Shown in pieces: positions 41,719 through 51,400 of a DNA stretch of 64,000 nt. Origin of the DNA: Pseudomonas aylmerensis (GTDB lineage Bacteria > Pseudomonadota > Gammaproteobacteria > Pseudomonadales > Pseudomonadaceae); assembly GCF_001702265.1 (NCBI RefSeq), contig NZ_MAUE01000045.1, positions 645,767 through 709,766 on the forward strand, given 5' to 3'. Each line of letters starts with the position of its first letter. Position 1 is the first letter of the stretch. The position numbers were made by a program, and so were the translations under genes. The notes beneath the pieces were generated by a model. That model worked only from the letters and a program-made list of their open reading frames with translations. It did no database searches and was not told the origin of the DNA.

Positions 41719-42598
41719 TTTTTTTCGGCCGCAAGACCAGCCACAACGCCCCCGCGATCAACACCCCGCCATACACGTGCGCCATCGACAACGGCTCATC
41801 CAGCAGCAACGCGCCCCACAGCACGCCGAATGGCGGAATCATGAAGGTCACGGTCATCGACTTGACCGGCCCGATGGATGACAGCAGGCGGAAATAAAGG
41901 ATGTAGGCAAGTGCCGTGCACACCAGTCCCAACCCCAGCAGCGACAACCACACCTGCCACCCACCCCAACTGGCGGGCGGCTGGCTGATCGCGCTGTAGG
42001 CAAAGAACGGCAACAGGAACAGGGTGGCGCCGAGCATGCTGCCCAGGGCCGACAGGCGACTGTCCAGGCCACCGCGCTGGTCCAGCCAGCGCCGTGCCAG
42101 GAACCCGGCAAACCCATAACAGGTCGTCGCCAGCAGGCAGGCCAGCGCGCCCATCAACAACTCCAGGTCGAACGCCACCGGCCCCGCGCGGGTCAGCACG
42201 CCCACGCCCAGCAGGCCCAGGCACACCCCGGCGACTTTCGAAGGCGTGAGGCGCTCGCTGAAGAACAGCCCGCCAATCAGCACGCCCATCAGCGGCGTGG
42301 TGGCATTGAAGATCGCCGAGTAACCCGCCGGCAGCACCTGGGCCGCCACCGAGTACATGGTCGCCGGGATCCCGGAGTTGATCACCCCCAGCAGCAGGAC
42401 CGTCTTGAACTTGCCCTGGAAATCCCAGCTCACCCGCATCAGCGCCAGGATGACCAGCAACCCGGCGGCGGCAATCGACACGCGGAAAAACGCGGTCGGC
42501 ACGCTGCCGATCTCCGGCGCGATGATGCGCATGAACAGAAAGCTCGCGCCCCAGATGGCGGCGAGCCCGAGCAAATACAGGGTGTCGACAGGTCTCAC
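41711..42598 (-). CDS. EamA/DMT-family transporter
   Basis: 295 residues, ten hydrophobic helices, two EamA repeats (LGLAAIWGASFLFMRIIAPE; second repeat LACLLATTCYGFAGFLARRW). Exporter of unknown substrate, convergent with another EamA gene. The C-terminal KKIL and stop codon lie in a REP element, so the original gene end may have been replaced. Confidence 0.9.
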   Translation of the reverse strand: MRPVDTLYLLGLAAIWGASFLFMRIIAPEIGSVPTAFFRVSIAAAGLLVILALMRVSWDFQGKFKTVLLLGVINSGIPATMYSVAAQVLPAGYSAIFNATTPLMGVLIGGLFFSERLTPSKVAGVCLGLLGVGVLTRAGPVAFDLELLMGALACLLATTCYGFAGFLARRWLDQRGGLDSRLSALGSMLGATLFLLPFFAYSAISQPPASWGGWQVWLSLLGLGLVCTALAYILYFRLLSSIGPVKSMTVTFMIPPFGVLWGALLLDEPLSMAHVYGGVLIAGALWLVLRPKKIL

Positions 42599-42662
42599 GG
42601 AAAACTCCTACGCGAACAAGGCCGCGAGTGTGCCCAGTGACTTGGCCCTGCACAATCACTGT

Positions 42663-44288
42663 TTAAAGGATAAACCGCGTCACCATGCCATTGAGGTCCA
42701 CCGCCAGGCGCGACAGTTCCTGGCTGGCCGCCGAGGTCTGCGTGGCACCGGCGGCGGTCTGGGTGGACAGGTCGCGAATGTTCACCAGGCTGCGGTCCAC
42801 ATCGCGCGCCACCAGCGCCTGCTGCTCGGCGGCGCTGGCAATGACCAGGTTGCGCTCGCTGATCTGCGAAATCGCCGCGGTGATTTTTTCCAGCGCGCTG
42901 CCGGCACTATTGGCCCGCTGCAGCGTCTGGCCGGCGTGTTCGGCACTGCTGTTGAGCGCGTCGACGGTGTCCTGGGTGCCTTGCTGGATGCCGGTGATCA
43001 TCTGCTCGATTTCTTCGGTGGAATCCTGGGTGCGCTGCGCCAGCGAGCGCACTTCATCGGCGACCACCGCAAAACCACGCCCGGCCTCGCCCGCACGGGC
43101 GGCTTCGATGGCGGCGTTGAGCGCCAGCAGGTTGGTTTGCCCAGCGATGCCACGAATCACTTCCAGCACTTTGCTGATGTCCTGGGCCTGCACGGCCAGG
43201 CCTTCGGCCTTGTTCGACGCGCCGAGCACTTCATCCACCAGGTTCTGGATCGAACTGATGGTTTCGCTGATCTGGTAGTGGCCGTGCTTGCTGTCTTCAT
43301 CGGAAGCCTTGGAGGCTTCGGCGCTGGACACTGCGTTGCCGGCCACCTCGTCCACTGCCGAACTCATTTCGGTCACGGCCGTCGCGGCCTGCTCGATCTC
43401 GTCGTTCTGTGCCTGCAGGCCACGGGTGCTCTGCTCCATCACCGAGCTCATCTCTTCGGCGGCGGAAGCCAGTTGTTGGGCGGATTCACTGATGCCACGA
43501 ATGGTGCTTTGCAACTGTTCCTGCATGGTCGCCAGGGCGCCCAGCAGTTGCGCCGGCTCGTCATGGCCGTGCACCACGATCGGCTGGCTGAGGTCGCCGC
43601 CGGCGATGGTACGCGCCACGATCAACGCCTGGCCGAGCGGCGCGGTGATGCTGCGGGTCAGCAGCCACGCCAGCAGCAGGGTGGCGATCAGCGCGACCAC
43701 GATGATCAGCCCGACAATCCACTGCGCGCTCGAGTAGGTCTCGGCAGCCGCGTCGGCTGCCGCTTCGACACCTTTCTGGTTGAACGCGATCAGGTCTTCC
43801 AGGTTCTGGTTGAGGGCCATGCCCTGGGGCGCCAGGCGCACGTTCAGCAGGTCGATGGCGTCTTGTTGCTGGTCCTTGTCGACCAGGGCAACCATCTGGC
43901 CGACGGTGCCCAGGTAGGTCGCCACATTGCTTTTTGCCTGCTGGAGCATTTCACGCTCTGCATCGTTGTTCAGCAGGCTTTCGTGACGCTCCAGCAGCGC
44001 TTGCAATTCACTGGTGTTGCGCGTGATCAAGGCCCTGCTGGTGTCGCGTATCCGCGATTCGTCGGTGGTGACCAGGCGCAGGCCTTCCAGGCGAATGTTG
44101 GCGACGTAGGCGGCGATGTCGTGGGCGTTCTCGATGCTCGGCATCCAGGCGTCTTCGATGACCAGCGCGCTCTCGCGCAGCTTGGCCATCTGGCCCAGGC
44201 CAAACAGGCCGACAATTACCAGCAGACTGGCCAATACCCCAAAGCTCAATCCGGCACGCAGTCCGATTTTCATATTCCTCAATGACAT
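42663..44288 (-). CDS. Methyl-accepting chemotaxis protein
   Basis: 541 residues. N-terminal membrane helix (AGLSFGVLASLLVIVGLFGL), four-helix-bundle periplasmic sensor (about 35-190), second helix (WIVGLIIVVALIATLLLAWL), HAMP linker, and a signalling domain with tip GQTNLLALNAAIEAARAGE. The ligand is unknown; the 4HB type usually binds amino acids or organic acids. No other chemotaxis gene is adjacent. Confidence 0.93.
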   Translation of the reverse strand: MSLRNMKIGLRAGLSFGVLASLLVIVGLFGLGQMAKLRESALVIEDAWMPSIENAHDIAAYVANIRLEGLRLVTTDESRIRDTSRALITRNTSELQALLERHESLLNNDAEREMLQQAKSNVATYLGTVGQMVALVDKDQQQDAIDLLNVRLAPQGMALNQNLEDLIAFNQKGVEAAADAAAETYSSAQWIVGLIIVVALIATLLLAWLLTRSITAPLGQALIVARTIAGGDLSQPIVVHGHDEPAQLLGALATMQEQLQSTIRGISESAQQLASAAEEMSSVMEQSTRGLQAQNDEIEQAATAVTEMSSAVDEVAGNAVSSAEASKASDEDSKHGHYQISETISSIQNLVDEVLGASNKAEGLAVQAQDISKVLEVIRGIAGQTNLLALNAAIEAARAGEAGRGFAVVADEVRSLAQRTQDSTEEIEQMITGIQQGTQDTVDALNSSAEHAGQTLQRANSAGSALEKITAAISQISERNLVIASAAEQQALVARDVDRSLVNIRDLSTQTAAGATQTSAASQELSRLAVDLNGMVTRFIL

Positions 44289-44680
44289 CTCAATGCTCCT
44301 TGGGCAATTAAAACCTGATCCCGGATCGGTCTTTGGACCTTGTTAGGGTGGGAAAGGGCGCGCTATATATCAAAGTGCCATCAAGGTGGTAATCAGGGTT
44401 TCCCTTAGTTGGATCCAAAGCATTGCTAGGGGGATGTACCCTCGAGGCGCCGCGCGATTTTCCTGGTTCACGCTGGCAGGCCACGTCGATGAAGGCCTGG
44501 GGTGAAAACGGCGTGCGACTTTTGGGTGCGTTTATTGACCGTACAGTCGAAATAAATAAATTGAAAATAAATGTACAAAGTGAACGAAGTTGTACAACAG
44601 GGCGCTGAAAGTGGCCCTTCTCCTGTCTCCCTACACTGGCTAAGCTCAGGGCTTCCCGATGCCCGTTCGAGGTTTCCCGC
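44289..44680. other. Upstream region of aceK
   Basis: 392 bases with no gene I can support. It contains a candidate promoter TTGACC (44535-44540), 16-base spacer, TAAATT (44557-44562), and just downstream an inverted repeat TGTACAA / TTGTACA (44572-44578 and 44590-44596, 11-base spacer) that could be an operator for aceK. Confidence 0.5.
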
Positions 44681-46402
44681 ATGTCGCTCACCACGCCCGC
44701 ACTCGCCATTGCCCGCACGATCCTTGAAGGGTTCGACGACTACCGTGAGCACTTTCGCCAGATCACCGACGGTGCCCGCGAGCGTTTCGAAAAGGCCCAG
44801 TGGCAATTGGGGCAGGCGGCCTCGGCGGCGCGTATCAACCTGTATGAAGAGAAGGTCGGCGAGGTGACCGCACGCCTGCGGGCAAATTTTGCCGACGCGG
44901 CATTGCTCGATATCGAGGTGTGGCCGTTGGTGAAAAGCGCCTACATCGGCCTGATCGACCTGCGTTTCGACGATGAGCTGTCCGAGACCTGGTACAACTC
45001 GATTTTCTGCGGCCTTTTCAGCCATGACCTGATCAGCGATGGCTGCATGTTTATCCACACCACCCGGCCCAGCCTGCGCCGGGCACGGGCGGCGCAGACG
45101 CGCACGTATACGCCGGGCGGCCAGATCGCCGAGATGCTGGCGCAGATCTTCGCCGATTACCGTTTCAGCGAACCCTACGCGGACCTCGCCGCCGACCTGC
45201 GCCGCCTCGAAGTGCAACTGCGCGAAAACCTGCCGGACTGGGTATGCAAGGACCCGGACCTCAACGTCGAGCTGTTTTCCTCGGTGCTTTACCGCAACAA
45301 AGGCGCCTACCTTGTAGGACGTATCTACACCCGCGACGAGCAGTGGCCGTTGGTGATCCCGCTGCTGCACCGTGAAGGGCAGGGCATCCAGATTGATGCA
45401 CTGATCACCGACGAAGCCGATGTGTCGATCATCTTTTCGTTTACCCGTTCCTACTTCATGGTCGACGTGCCGGTGCCGGCGGAATTCATCGGTTTTCTCA
45501 AGCGCATCCTGCCGGGCAAGCACATTGCCGAGCTGTACACCTCCATCGGCTTCTACAAGCACGGCAAATCCGAGTTCTACCGCGCGCTGATCAACCACCT
45601 GGCGACCACCGACGACCGCTTTATCATGGCCCCCGGCGTGCGTGGCATGGTCATGAGCGTGTTTACGCTGCCCGGCTTCAACACCGTGTTCAAGATCATC
45701 AAGGACCGCTTTTCGCCGTCGAAAAACGTCAACCGCGCCACGGTGATCGAGAAGTACCGCCTGGTCAAAAGCGTCGACCGCGTCGGGCGCATGGCCGACA
45801 CCCAGGAATTCGCCGACTTCCGCTTCCCCTTGAGCAAATTCGAGCCGGAGTGCCTGGCCGAGCTGCTCGAAGTCGCCGCCGGCACCGTCGAAGTCGAAGG
45901 CGACACCGTGCTGATTCGCCACTGCTGGACCGAACGGCGCATGACCCCGCTCAACCTTTATCTCGACAACGCCAACGACGCCCAGGTGCGCGAAGCCCTG
46001 GAAGACTACGGCCTGGCGATCAAGCAACTGGCGGCGGCGAATATCTTCCCCGGCGACATGCTGCTGAAGAACTTCGGCGTCACCCGCCACGGCCGCGTGG
46101 TGTTCTACGACTACGACGAAATCTGCTTTCTCACCGAAGCCAACTTCCGCCATATCCCTGCGCCGCGCACGCCCGAGGACGAAATGGCCTCTGAACCCTG
46201 GTACTCCATCGGCCCACTGGACGTGTTCCCGGAAGAATTTCCGCCGTTCCTGTTCGCCGATGCGGGCCAGCGCAAGTTGTTCAATGAACTGCATGGCGAG
46301 TTGTACAACGCCGATTACTGGAAAGGTTTGCAGGACGCGATTCGCGCGGGGAAGGTGATTGATGTGTTTCCGTATCGGCGTAAAGAACGCACTCACTCCT
46401 GA
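44681..46402 (+). CDS. aceK: Isocitrate dehydrogenase kinase/phosphatase
   Basis: 573 residues, full length for the family. AceK phosphorylates and dephosphorylates isocitrate dehydrogenase, diverting isocitrate to the glyoxylate shunt during growth on acetate or fatty acids. The family start (TPALAIARTILEGFDDYREH), the regulatory half, and the kinase-like half with YRLVKSVDRVGRMADTQEF and VVFYDYDEICFLTEANFR (metal-binding DYDE) are present. It stands alone, not in an aceBAK operon. The stop codon lies in the loop of a perfect hairpin. Confidence 0.96.
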   Translation: MSLTTPALAIARTILEGFDDYREHFRQITDGARERFEKAQWQLGQAASAARINLYEEKVGEVTARLRANFADAALLDIEVWPLVKSAYIGLIDLRFDDELSETWYNSIFCGLFSHDLISDGCMFIHTTRPSLRRARAAQTRTYTPGGQIAEMLAQIFADYRFSEPYADLAADLRRLEVQLRENLPDWVCKDPDLNVELFSSVLYRNKGAYLVGRIYTRDEQWPLVIPLLHREGQGIQIDALITDEADVSIIFSFTRSYFMVDVPVPAEFIGFLKRILPGKHIAELYTSIGFYKHGKSEFYRALINHLATTDDRFIMAPGVRGMVMSVFTLPGFNTVFKIIKDRFSPSKNVNRATVIEKYRLVKSVDRVGRMADTQEFADFRFPLSKFEPECLAELLEVAAGTVEVEGDTVLIRHCWTERRMTPLNLYLDNANDAQVREALEDYGLAIKQLAAANIFPGDMLLKNFGVTRHGRVVFYDYDEICFLTEANFRHIPAPRTPEDEMASEPWYSIGPLDVFPEEFPPFLFADAGQRKLFNELHGELYNADYWKGLQDAIRAGKVIDVFPYRRKERTHS

Positions 46403-46413
46403 GGAGTGAGTGC
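46389..46413 (+). terminator. Hairpin around the aceK stop codon
   Basis: GCACTCACTCC-TGA-GGAGTGAGTGC: an 11-bp perfect stem whose three-base loop is the aceK stop codon (46400-46402). No T-run follows, so it may act as an mRNA-end structure. Confidence 0.55.
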
Positions 46414-46475
46414 GCCTGTGGACGAAAACAGCAGCGTTCCTGGTGTCGTTATTTAAATTTCGACCGGGCAGGACA

Positions 46476-47090
46476 TTATGTTTTGCGGTTTTCCTTGCGT
46501 ATTTCGCCAAACCAAGGCGTGCCGCGACCCATCAGCGTTAAGGCCTCGAGGGCTATCTCCCCATCTGCTCCGTTGACTTTTGCTTCTGACTGTTTGAATC
46601 CGTTTTTTTCCCATTCAGGAATTCGTTCAGTCTTAAAAGCGCCCTTTTCCGCTTGTCTATATAAGCCCATCATTGACTTATTGTATTCGGCGTCAAGTTG
46701 TTTGTGTGCGTGTGAATTAGTTATTCTTTTCAGTGGATTTTTACTTTCCGGCGTGTCTTCACTTTTTCTGATGATTTGTTCCAGTAAATTGGTCGGCTTC
46801 TGGAAAAGCTCCTTAGGTAGATCCGGGCGCGAGTACTTATTCGCCATTCCCTCCAGCGTTTCTTTGGTCTTCTTTAATTGATCAAGTTCTTTTTGCTTGG
46901 CCGGACTCATTGCTGAGAGTGGCTGTTTGGCGATGAGAGGGGTCCACGAGCTGCTACTGGTAGCGGGGGTGTCCTGCTCCCAGGAGCTTTTTCGTCTGTA
47001 GGTTTCAGGCGCGATACTTTGGTGTTTAGTGGCGTATCGTCCAGCGTAGTCGCTGGGGCTGTAGCTATAACGACCGGAGTCAATGGGCAT
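46476..47090 (-). CDS. Hypothetical protein, first of a three-gene accessory island
   Basis: 204 residues, hydrophilic, no signal peptide or membrane helix. The N-terminal ~55 residues are Ser/Tyr/Thr-rich and probably disordered (MPIDSGRYSYSPSDYAGRY); a helical Lys/Glu-rich middle and a conserved-looking end (ALEALTLMGRGTPWFGEIRK) follow. AAGGA lies 7 bases before the ATG. It shares only the MPIDS start with the gene at 47863. Base composition is lower in GC than the flanking aceK and hrpA. I do not recognise a family; a secreted effector-like protein is one possibility. Confidence 0.65.
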   Translation of the reverse strand: MPIDSGRYSYSPSDYAGRYATKHQSIAPETYRRKSSWEQDTPATSSSSWTPLIAKQPLSAMSPAKQKELDQLKKTKETLEGMANKYSRPDLPKELFQKPTNLLEQIIRKSEDTPESKNPLKRITNSHAHKQLDAEYNKSMMGLYRQAEKGAFKTERIPEWEKNGFKQSEAKVNGADGEIALEALTLMGRGTPWFGEIRKENRKT

Positions 47091-47287
47091 ACTAAGGTCC
47101 TTTAACGAGCGAGCTCGATATGTCTAGTGGTGCATCACCGTGAATCGCTCGGCTATAGAGCGAACATGAAATTTATTTCTCGATTTGCCTGGCTCGGGGT
47201 CATAGTCATTAAATAGCCTTTAAATGAAATAGGGGGCACCTCTGTGTTTTCTTGTGTGGATCTGCGCTGCTCATCCGAGCCGTCATT

Positions 47288-47590
47288 TTAAACGCGAGAC
47301 AATAAGCTCATCAGTCCGTTCGTAACGCTGTTTGCGATTCGATTCGCCGTCAGGTTGGTGGCCGGCGCGGATGGATCATGGCTATTACGGGGCGAAGACT
47401 GAATGCCTGTTGCTTGCGCAGGTTCATAGGGCGGCGGGCTCTCAGGGCGCATTACTCCAGCGTTAGAGGGTGTGCCAGTTGCTTGCGCATAGCTCGCAAG
47501 ATGTTCATAGGGCGGCGGGCTCTCAGGGCGCATTGCTTCAGCGTAAGAGGGCGGGTTATCTGGGCGCGTAGTGGTCGGCGGGATCAGCAT
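47288..47590 (-). CDS. Proline-rich protein with three PPxY motifs
   Basis: 100 residues, low complexity. PPSY at about residues 13-16 and two copies of RPESPPPYE 27 residues apart; the copies come from an 81-bp internal duplication. The C-terminus (TNLTANRIANSVTNGLMSLL) is shared in part with the gene at 47863 (TNLTQNRIAEF). No signal peptide. CGGAG lies 5 bases before the ATG. PPxY is the ligand of eukaryotic WW domains; a host-directed role would be inference. Confidence 0.6.
   Translation of the reverse strand: MLIPPTTTRPDNPPSYAEAMRPESPPPYEHLASYAQATGTPSNAGVMRPESPPPYEPAQATGIQSSPRNSHDPSAPATNLTANRIANSVTNGLMSLLSRV
47422..47534. repeat. 81-bp-spaced direct repeat inside the PPxY gene
   Basis: The same 32 bases occur at 47422-47453 and 47503-47534, exactly 81 bp (27 codons) apart, with looser similarity continuing beyond. 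The frame is kept, so the motif RPESPPPYE is duplicated in the protein. Confidence 0.9.
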
Positions 47591-47862
47591 GGAAGCTCCG
47601 GTTCACGTTAAAAAATAGAAGCTGTTGTCTGGAAGTCTCATTTAACCTTCCCTATGCCCTCCATCCCATCGGACTTCTGCTGTTGAAAACACAGAATGAT
47701 CCACTCAGTGTTGTAGTAAATGTCGCCGTGGGCGAAGACTGAAGCTGGCGCGTGAGTGGCGCGTCAGCCTGCCGTCAAGGGAGCAAGAGTCGTGACTTCA
47801 AACATCACATGCTGTAATTGGCCCGCCCCCTTGTGTTCAGGGCAACGTTCAAGCAAGCGACT

Positions 47863-48129
47863 TCACGTTCTTCGTTCGTTTAGAACTCTCATGAAGTCCA
47901 TTCCTCGATTGGTCCGGCTTGTGGAGTGGAACTCCGCGATTCTATTCTGCGTCAGGTTGGTTGGGCGCTCCGATGAGGCTTGGCGGCTGGCGGATGTTGA
48001 TGACGGCTTTTCGGTATAGGCCGGAGGGAATTCATAGCTTGGCGGTGGCTCGGTTTTTGCCGAGCGTGGTTGGGCATCGATAGATTCCTGGTAACTCGGC
48101 AGGCGCGGCGTGACAGAATCGATTGGCAT
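47863..48129 (-). CDS. Small protein with PPSY and PPAY motifs
   Basis: 88 residues starting MPIDSVTPRLPSYQESIDAQ, with PPPSYEFPPAYTE near residues 32-44 and TNLTQNRIAEF at about 57-67, ending in a basic tail (MDFMRVLNERRT). Probably disordered except for the C-terminal helix. CGGAG precedes ATG 48129 by 6 bases; a frame extension to 48207 would run into a conserved upstream block and is less likely. Related to the gene at 47288 by the PPxY repeats, C-terminal motif and upstream sequence. Confidence 0.6.
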   Translation of the reverse strand: MPIDSVTPRLPSYQESIDAQPRSAKTEPPPSYEFPPAYTEKPSSTSASRQASSERPTNLTQNRIAEFHSTSRTNRGMDFMRVLNERRT

Positions 48130-48412
48130 ATTAAGCTCCGTTTTGAATGGGGAATATTTTGATTTGCTTGAGGTTTCCGGCGATTCATTGAAGCCTGCGT
48201 ATCTCACCCATCAAATCGGACTTTCTCTTTTTAACAGTGTGAAGGGCGCTCAAAGCCTTGTAGTAAAAGTCGTTACTGGGGGCGGGACAGGGACCATTGC
48301 AAAGTGATGGAGCGTCTCCTGCCGTGGCGAAATCTGCGACAATCCCCTCCATACCATTGATTAATGCTGCGCAGGCCTCACCTGCCTCACCCAAAAGACC
48401 CTTGCCGCCCTG

Positions 48413-51400
48413 ATGACTGACCAAGCGCCCGCTATCGACCAACTGCTGAAAAACCTCGATCACGCCATGCTCGCCGACCGCCACCGCTTGCGGCGGCAGT
48501 TGCTCGAGCTGCGCAAGAAACCCGACGAGGAGAAGTTGGCGCAGTGGGTGACGCGCATGCAGGCGTCCTGTGCCCAGGTGACGGCGCGGCGCGCCAGCCT
48601 GCCGGTGATTCGTTACGACGATAGCCTGCCGATTGCGGCCAAGCGTGACGAGATCAAGGATGCGCTGAACAAGCATCAGGTGCTGATCATTGCCGGTGAA
48701 ACCGGCTCGGGTAAAACCACCCAGTTGCCGAAGATCTGCCTGGAGATCGGCCGCGGCCAGTACGGCCTGATCGGCCACACTCAGCCGCGCCGGATTGCCG
48801 CGCGCAGCGTTGCCAGCCGGGTTGCCGAAGAGTTGGCGACGCCGTTGGGCGCGCTGGTCGGTTATCAGGTGCGCTTTGAAGACCAGAGCGATTCAAACAC
48901 CCTGATCAAGCTGATGACCGATGGCATCCTGCTCGCCGAAACCCAGAACGACCGGTATCTGGAACGCTACGACACGATCATCGTCGACGAAGCCCACGAA
49001 CGCAGCCTCAATATCGACTTCCTGCTGGGTTACCTGAAAACCCTGCTGCCGCGTCGCCCCGACCTGAAAGTCATCATCACGTCGGCGACCATCGACCTGG
49101 AGCGTTTCTCCAAACATTTCGACGATGCACCGATTGTCGAAGTGTCGGGCCGCACCTTCCCGGTCGATACCTGGTACCGCCCGCTGACCCTGGAGCAGGA
49201 CGAGGAGGGCAACCGCGTCGAGGACGACTTGACGGTCGACCAGGCGATCCTCGCCACCCTCGATGAAATTGCCGCCTATGAGCGTAGCGAGCGCCGCAGC
49301 CCCGGCGACGTGTTGGTGTTTTTGCCCGGCGAGCGCGAGATCCGTGACGCCGCCGAGATGCTGCGCAAGGCCCAACTCAAGCACACCGAAATTTTGCCGT
49401 TGTACGCGCGGCTGTCGCCGGCCGAACAGCAGCGGATTTTCCAGTCCCACCCTGGACGGCGCGTGGTACTGGCGACCAACGTCGCCGAAACCTCGCTGAC
49501 CGTGCCGGGCATCCGCTATGTCATCGACAGCGGCACCGCGCGCATCAGCCGCTACAGCTACCGCGCCAAAGTGCAGCGCCTGCCGATCGAGGCGATTTCC
49601 CAGGCCAGTGCCAACCAGCGTAAAGGCCGGTGCGGGCGGGTTGAGCCGGGCATCTGCGTGCGCTTGTACAGCGAAGAGGATTTTATCGCCCGTCCGGAAT
49701 TCACCGACCCGGAGATCCTGCGTACCAACCTCGCCGCCGTGATCCTGCAGATGCTGCACCTGCGTCTGGGCGAAATCACTGATTTCCCGTTTATCGAACC
49801 GCCGGATGGCAAGGCCATCAGCGACGGTTTCAATTTGCTGCAAGAACTCTCGGCGGTAGACCGCAACAGCCAGTTGACGCCGCTGGGCCGCCAACTGGCG
49901 CGCCTGCCGGTGGACCCGCGCATGGGCCGCATGCTGCTGGAGGCGGCCAAGCTCGGCAGCCTGCAGGAAGTGTTGATTGTCGCCAGCGCCATGTCGATCC
50001 AGGACCCGCGCGAGCGTCCGCCGGAACGCCAGCAAGCCGCCGACCAGGCGCACGCCCAGTGGAAAGACGCCGACTCGGACTTCGCCGGGTTGGTCAATCT
50101 GTGGCGCGGCTTTGAAGAGCAGCGCCAGGCATTGACCGCCAGCCCGCTGCGCAACTGGTGCCGCAAGAACTTCCTGAATTATCTGCGCCTGCGCGAGTGG
50201 CGCGATTCCCACCGCCAGTTGAGCCTGATCTGCCGCGACATGCAGCTGACCGTCAATAAAGAACCGGCGGACTTCCCGAAACTGCACAAGGCGGTGCTGT
50301 CCGGCCTGCTCAGCCAGATCGGCCAGAAGACTGAAGAAGGCGATTACCTCGGTGCACGCCAGCGACGCTTCTGGATTCACCCGTCCTCGGGCATCGGCAA
50401 GAAGCGCCCGCAATGGCTGATGACCGCCGAACTGGTGGAAACCACCAAGCTCTACGCGCGCATGGTGGCGAAGATCGATGCCGACTGGATCGAGCCGCTG
50501 GCCGGGCACCTGATCAAGAAAAACCACTTCGAACCGCATTGGGAAAAGAAGCGCGGCCAGGTCGTCGCCTTTGAACAGATCACCCTGTTCGGGCTGATCG
50601 TGGTCGGGCGTCGTCCGGTGCATTACGGGCCGATTGACCCGGTGGTGTCGCGCGAGCTGTTTATCCGCGAAGGCCTGGTGCGTGGCGAAATTCAGTCGCG
50701 GGCCAAGTGCCTCACGGCCAATCAGCAACTGCTTGAACAGCTCGATGAGCTGGAGGCCAAGGCGCGCCGGCGCGACATCCTCGCCGACGAAGAAACCCTG
50801 TACGCCTTCTACGATGCGCGCCTGCCGGCGGAGATCCACCAGACCGCCACGTTCGACAGCTGGTACAAGGTCAACAGCCAGAAAGACCCGCAACTGCTGA
50901 TCATGCGCGAAGAAGACGTGCTGGCCCGCGAGGCCAGCGAGGTCACCGCCGCGCATTATCCGGACACCCTGCACCTGGGCGACCTGGCGCTGGCCTTGAG
51001 TTACCACTTCGAGCCCAATCATCCACGCGACGGCGTAACCCTGCGCGTCCCCGCACCGCTGCTGCCGGCGTTGCCGCCGGAGCGCCTGGAATGGCTGGTG
51101 CCCGGGGTGATCGAAGCCAAATGTATCGCGCTGGTGCGCAACTTGCCGAAGGCGTTGCGCAAGAACTTCGTACCGGTGCCGGATTTCGTCAAGGCGGCGT
51201 TGCAGCGCATTGAATTCGGCCAGGGCTCGCTGCCGCAGGCCCTGGGCCGGGAACTGCTGCGCATGACCGGCGCACGGGTCAGCGATGAAGCCTGGGCCGA
51301 GGCCGCGCAGCAGGTGGACAGCCACCTGAAGATGAACCTGGAAGTGGTCGATGGCGAGGGTAAGTTCCTCGGCGAAGGCCGCGACCTGGCCGAGCTGACG

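Noticed and set aside
44308..44718. 136-codon minus-strand frame upstream of aceK
   Set aside because: No ribosome site; covers the candidate aceK promoter and start and has no family features.
44468..46510. 680-codon minus-strand frame opposite aceK
   Set aside because: Antisense shadow; product is low-information and lacks a ribosome site.
48130..48200. Hrp-type (type III secretion) promoter box before the PPxY gene
   Set aside because: GGAAACC and CCATTCA resemble the halves of a GGAACC-N15/16-CCACNNA box but have an extra base and a mismatch in the CCAC part, and the other two genes have none.
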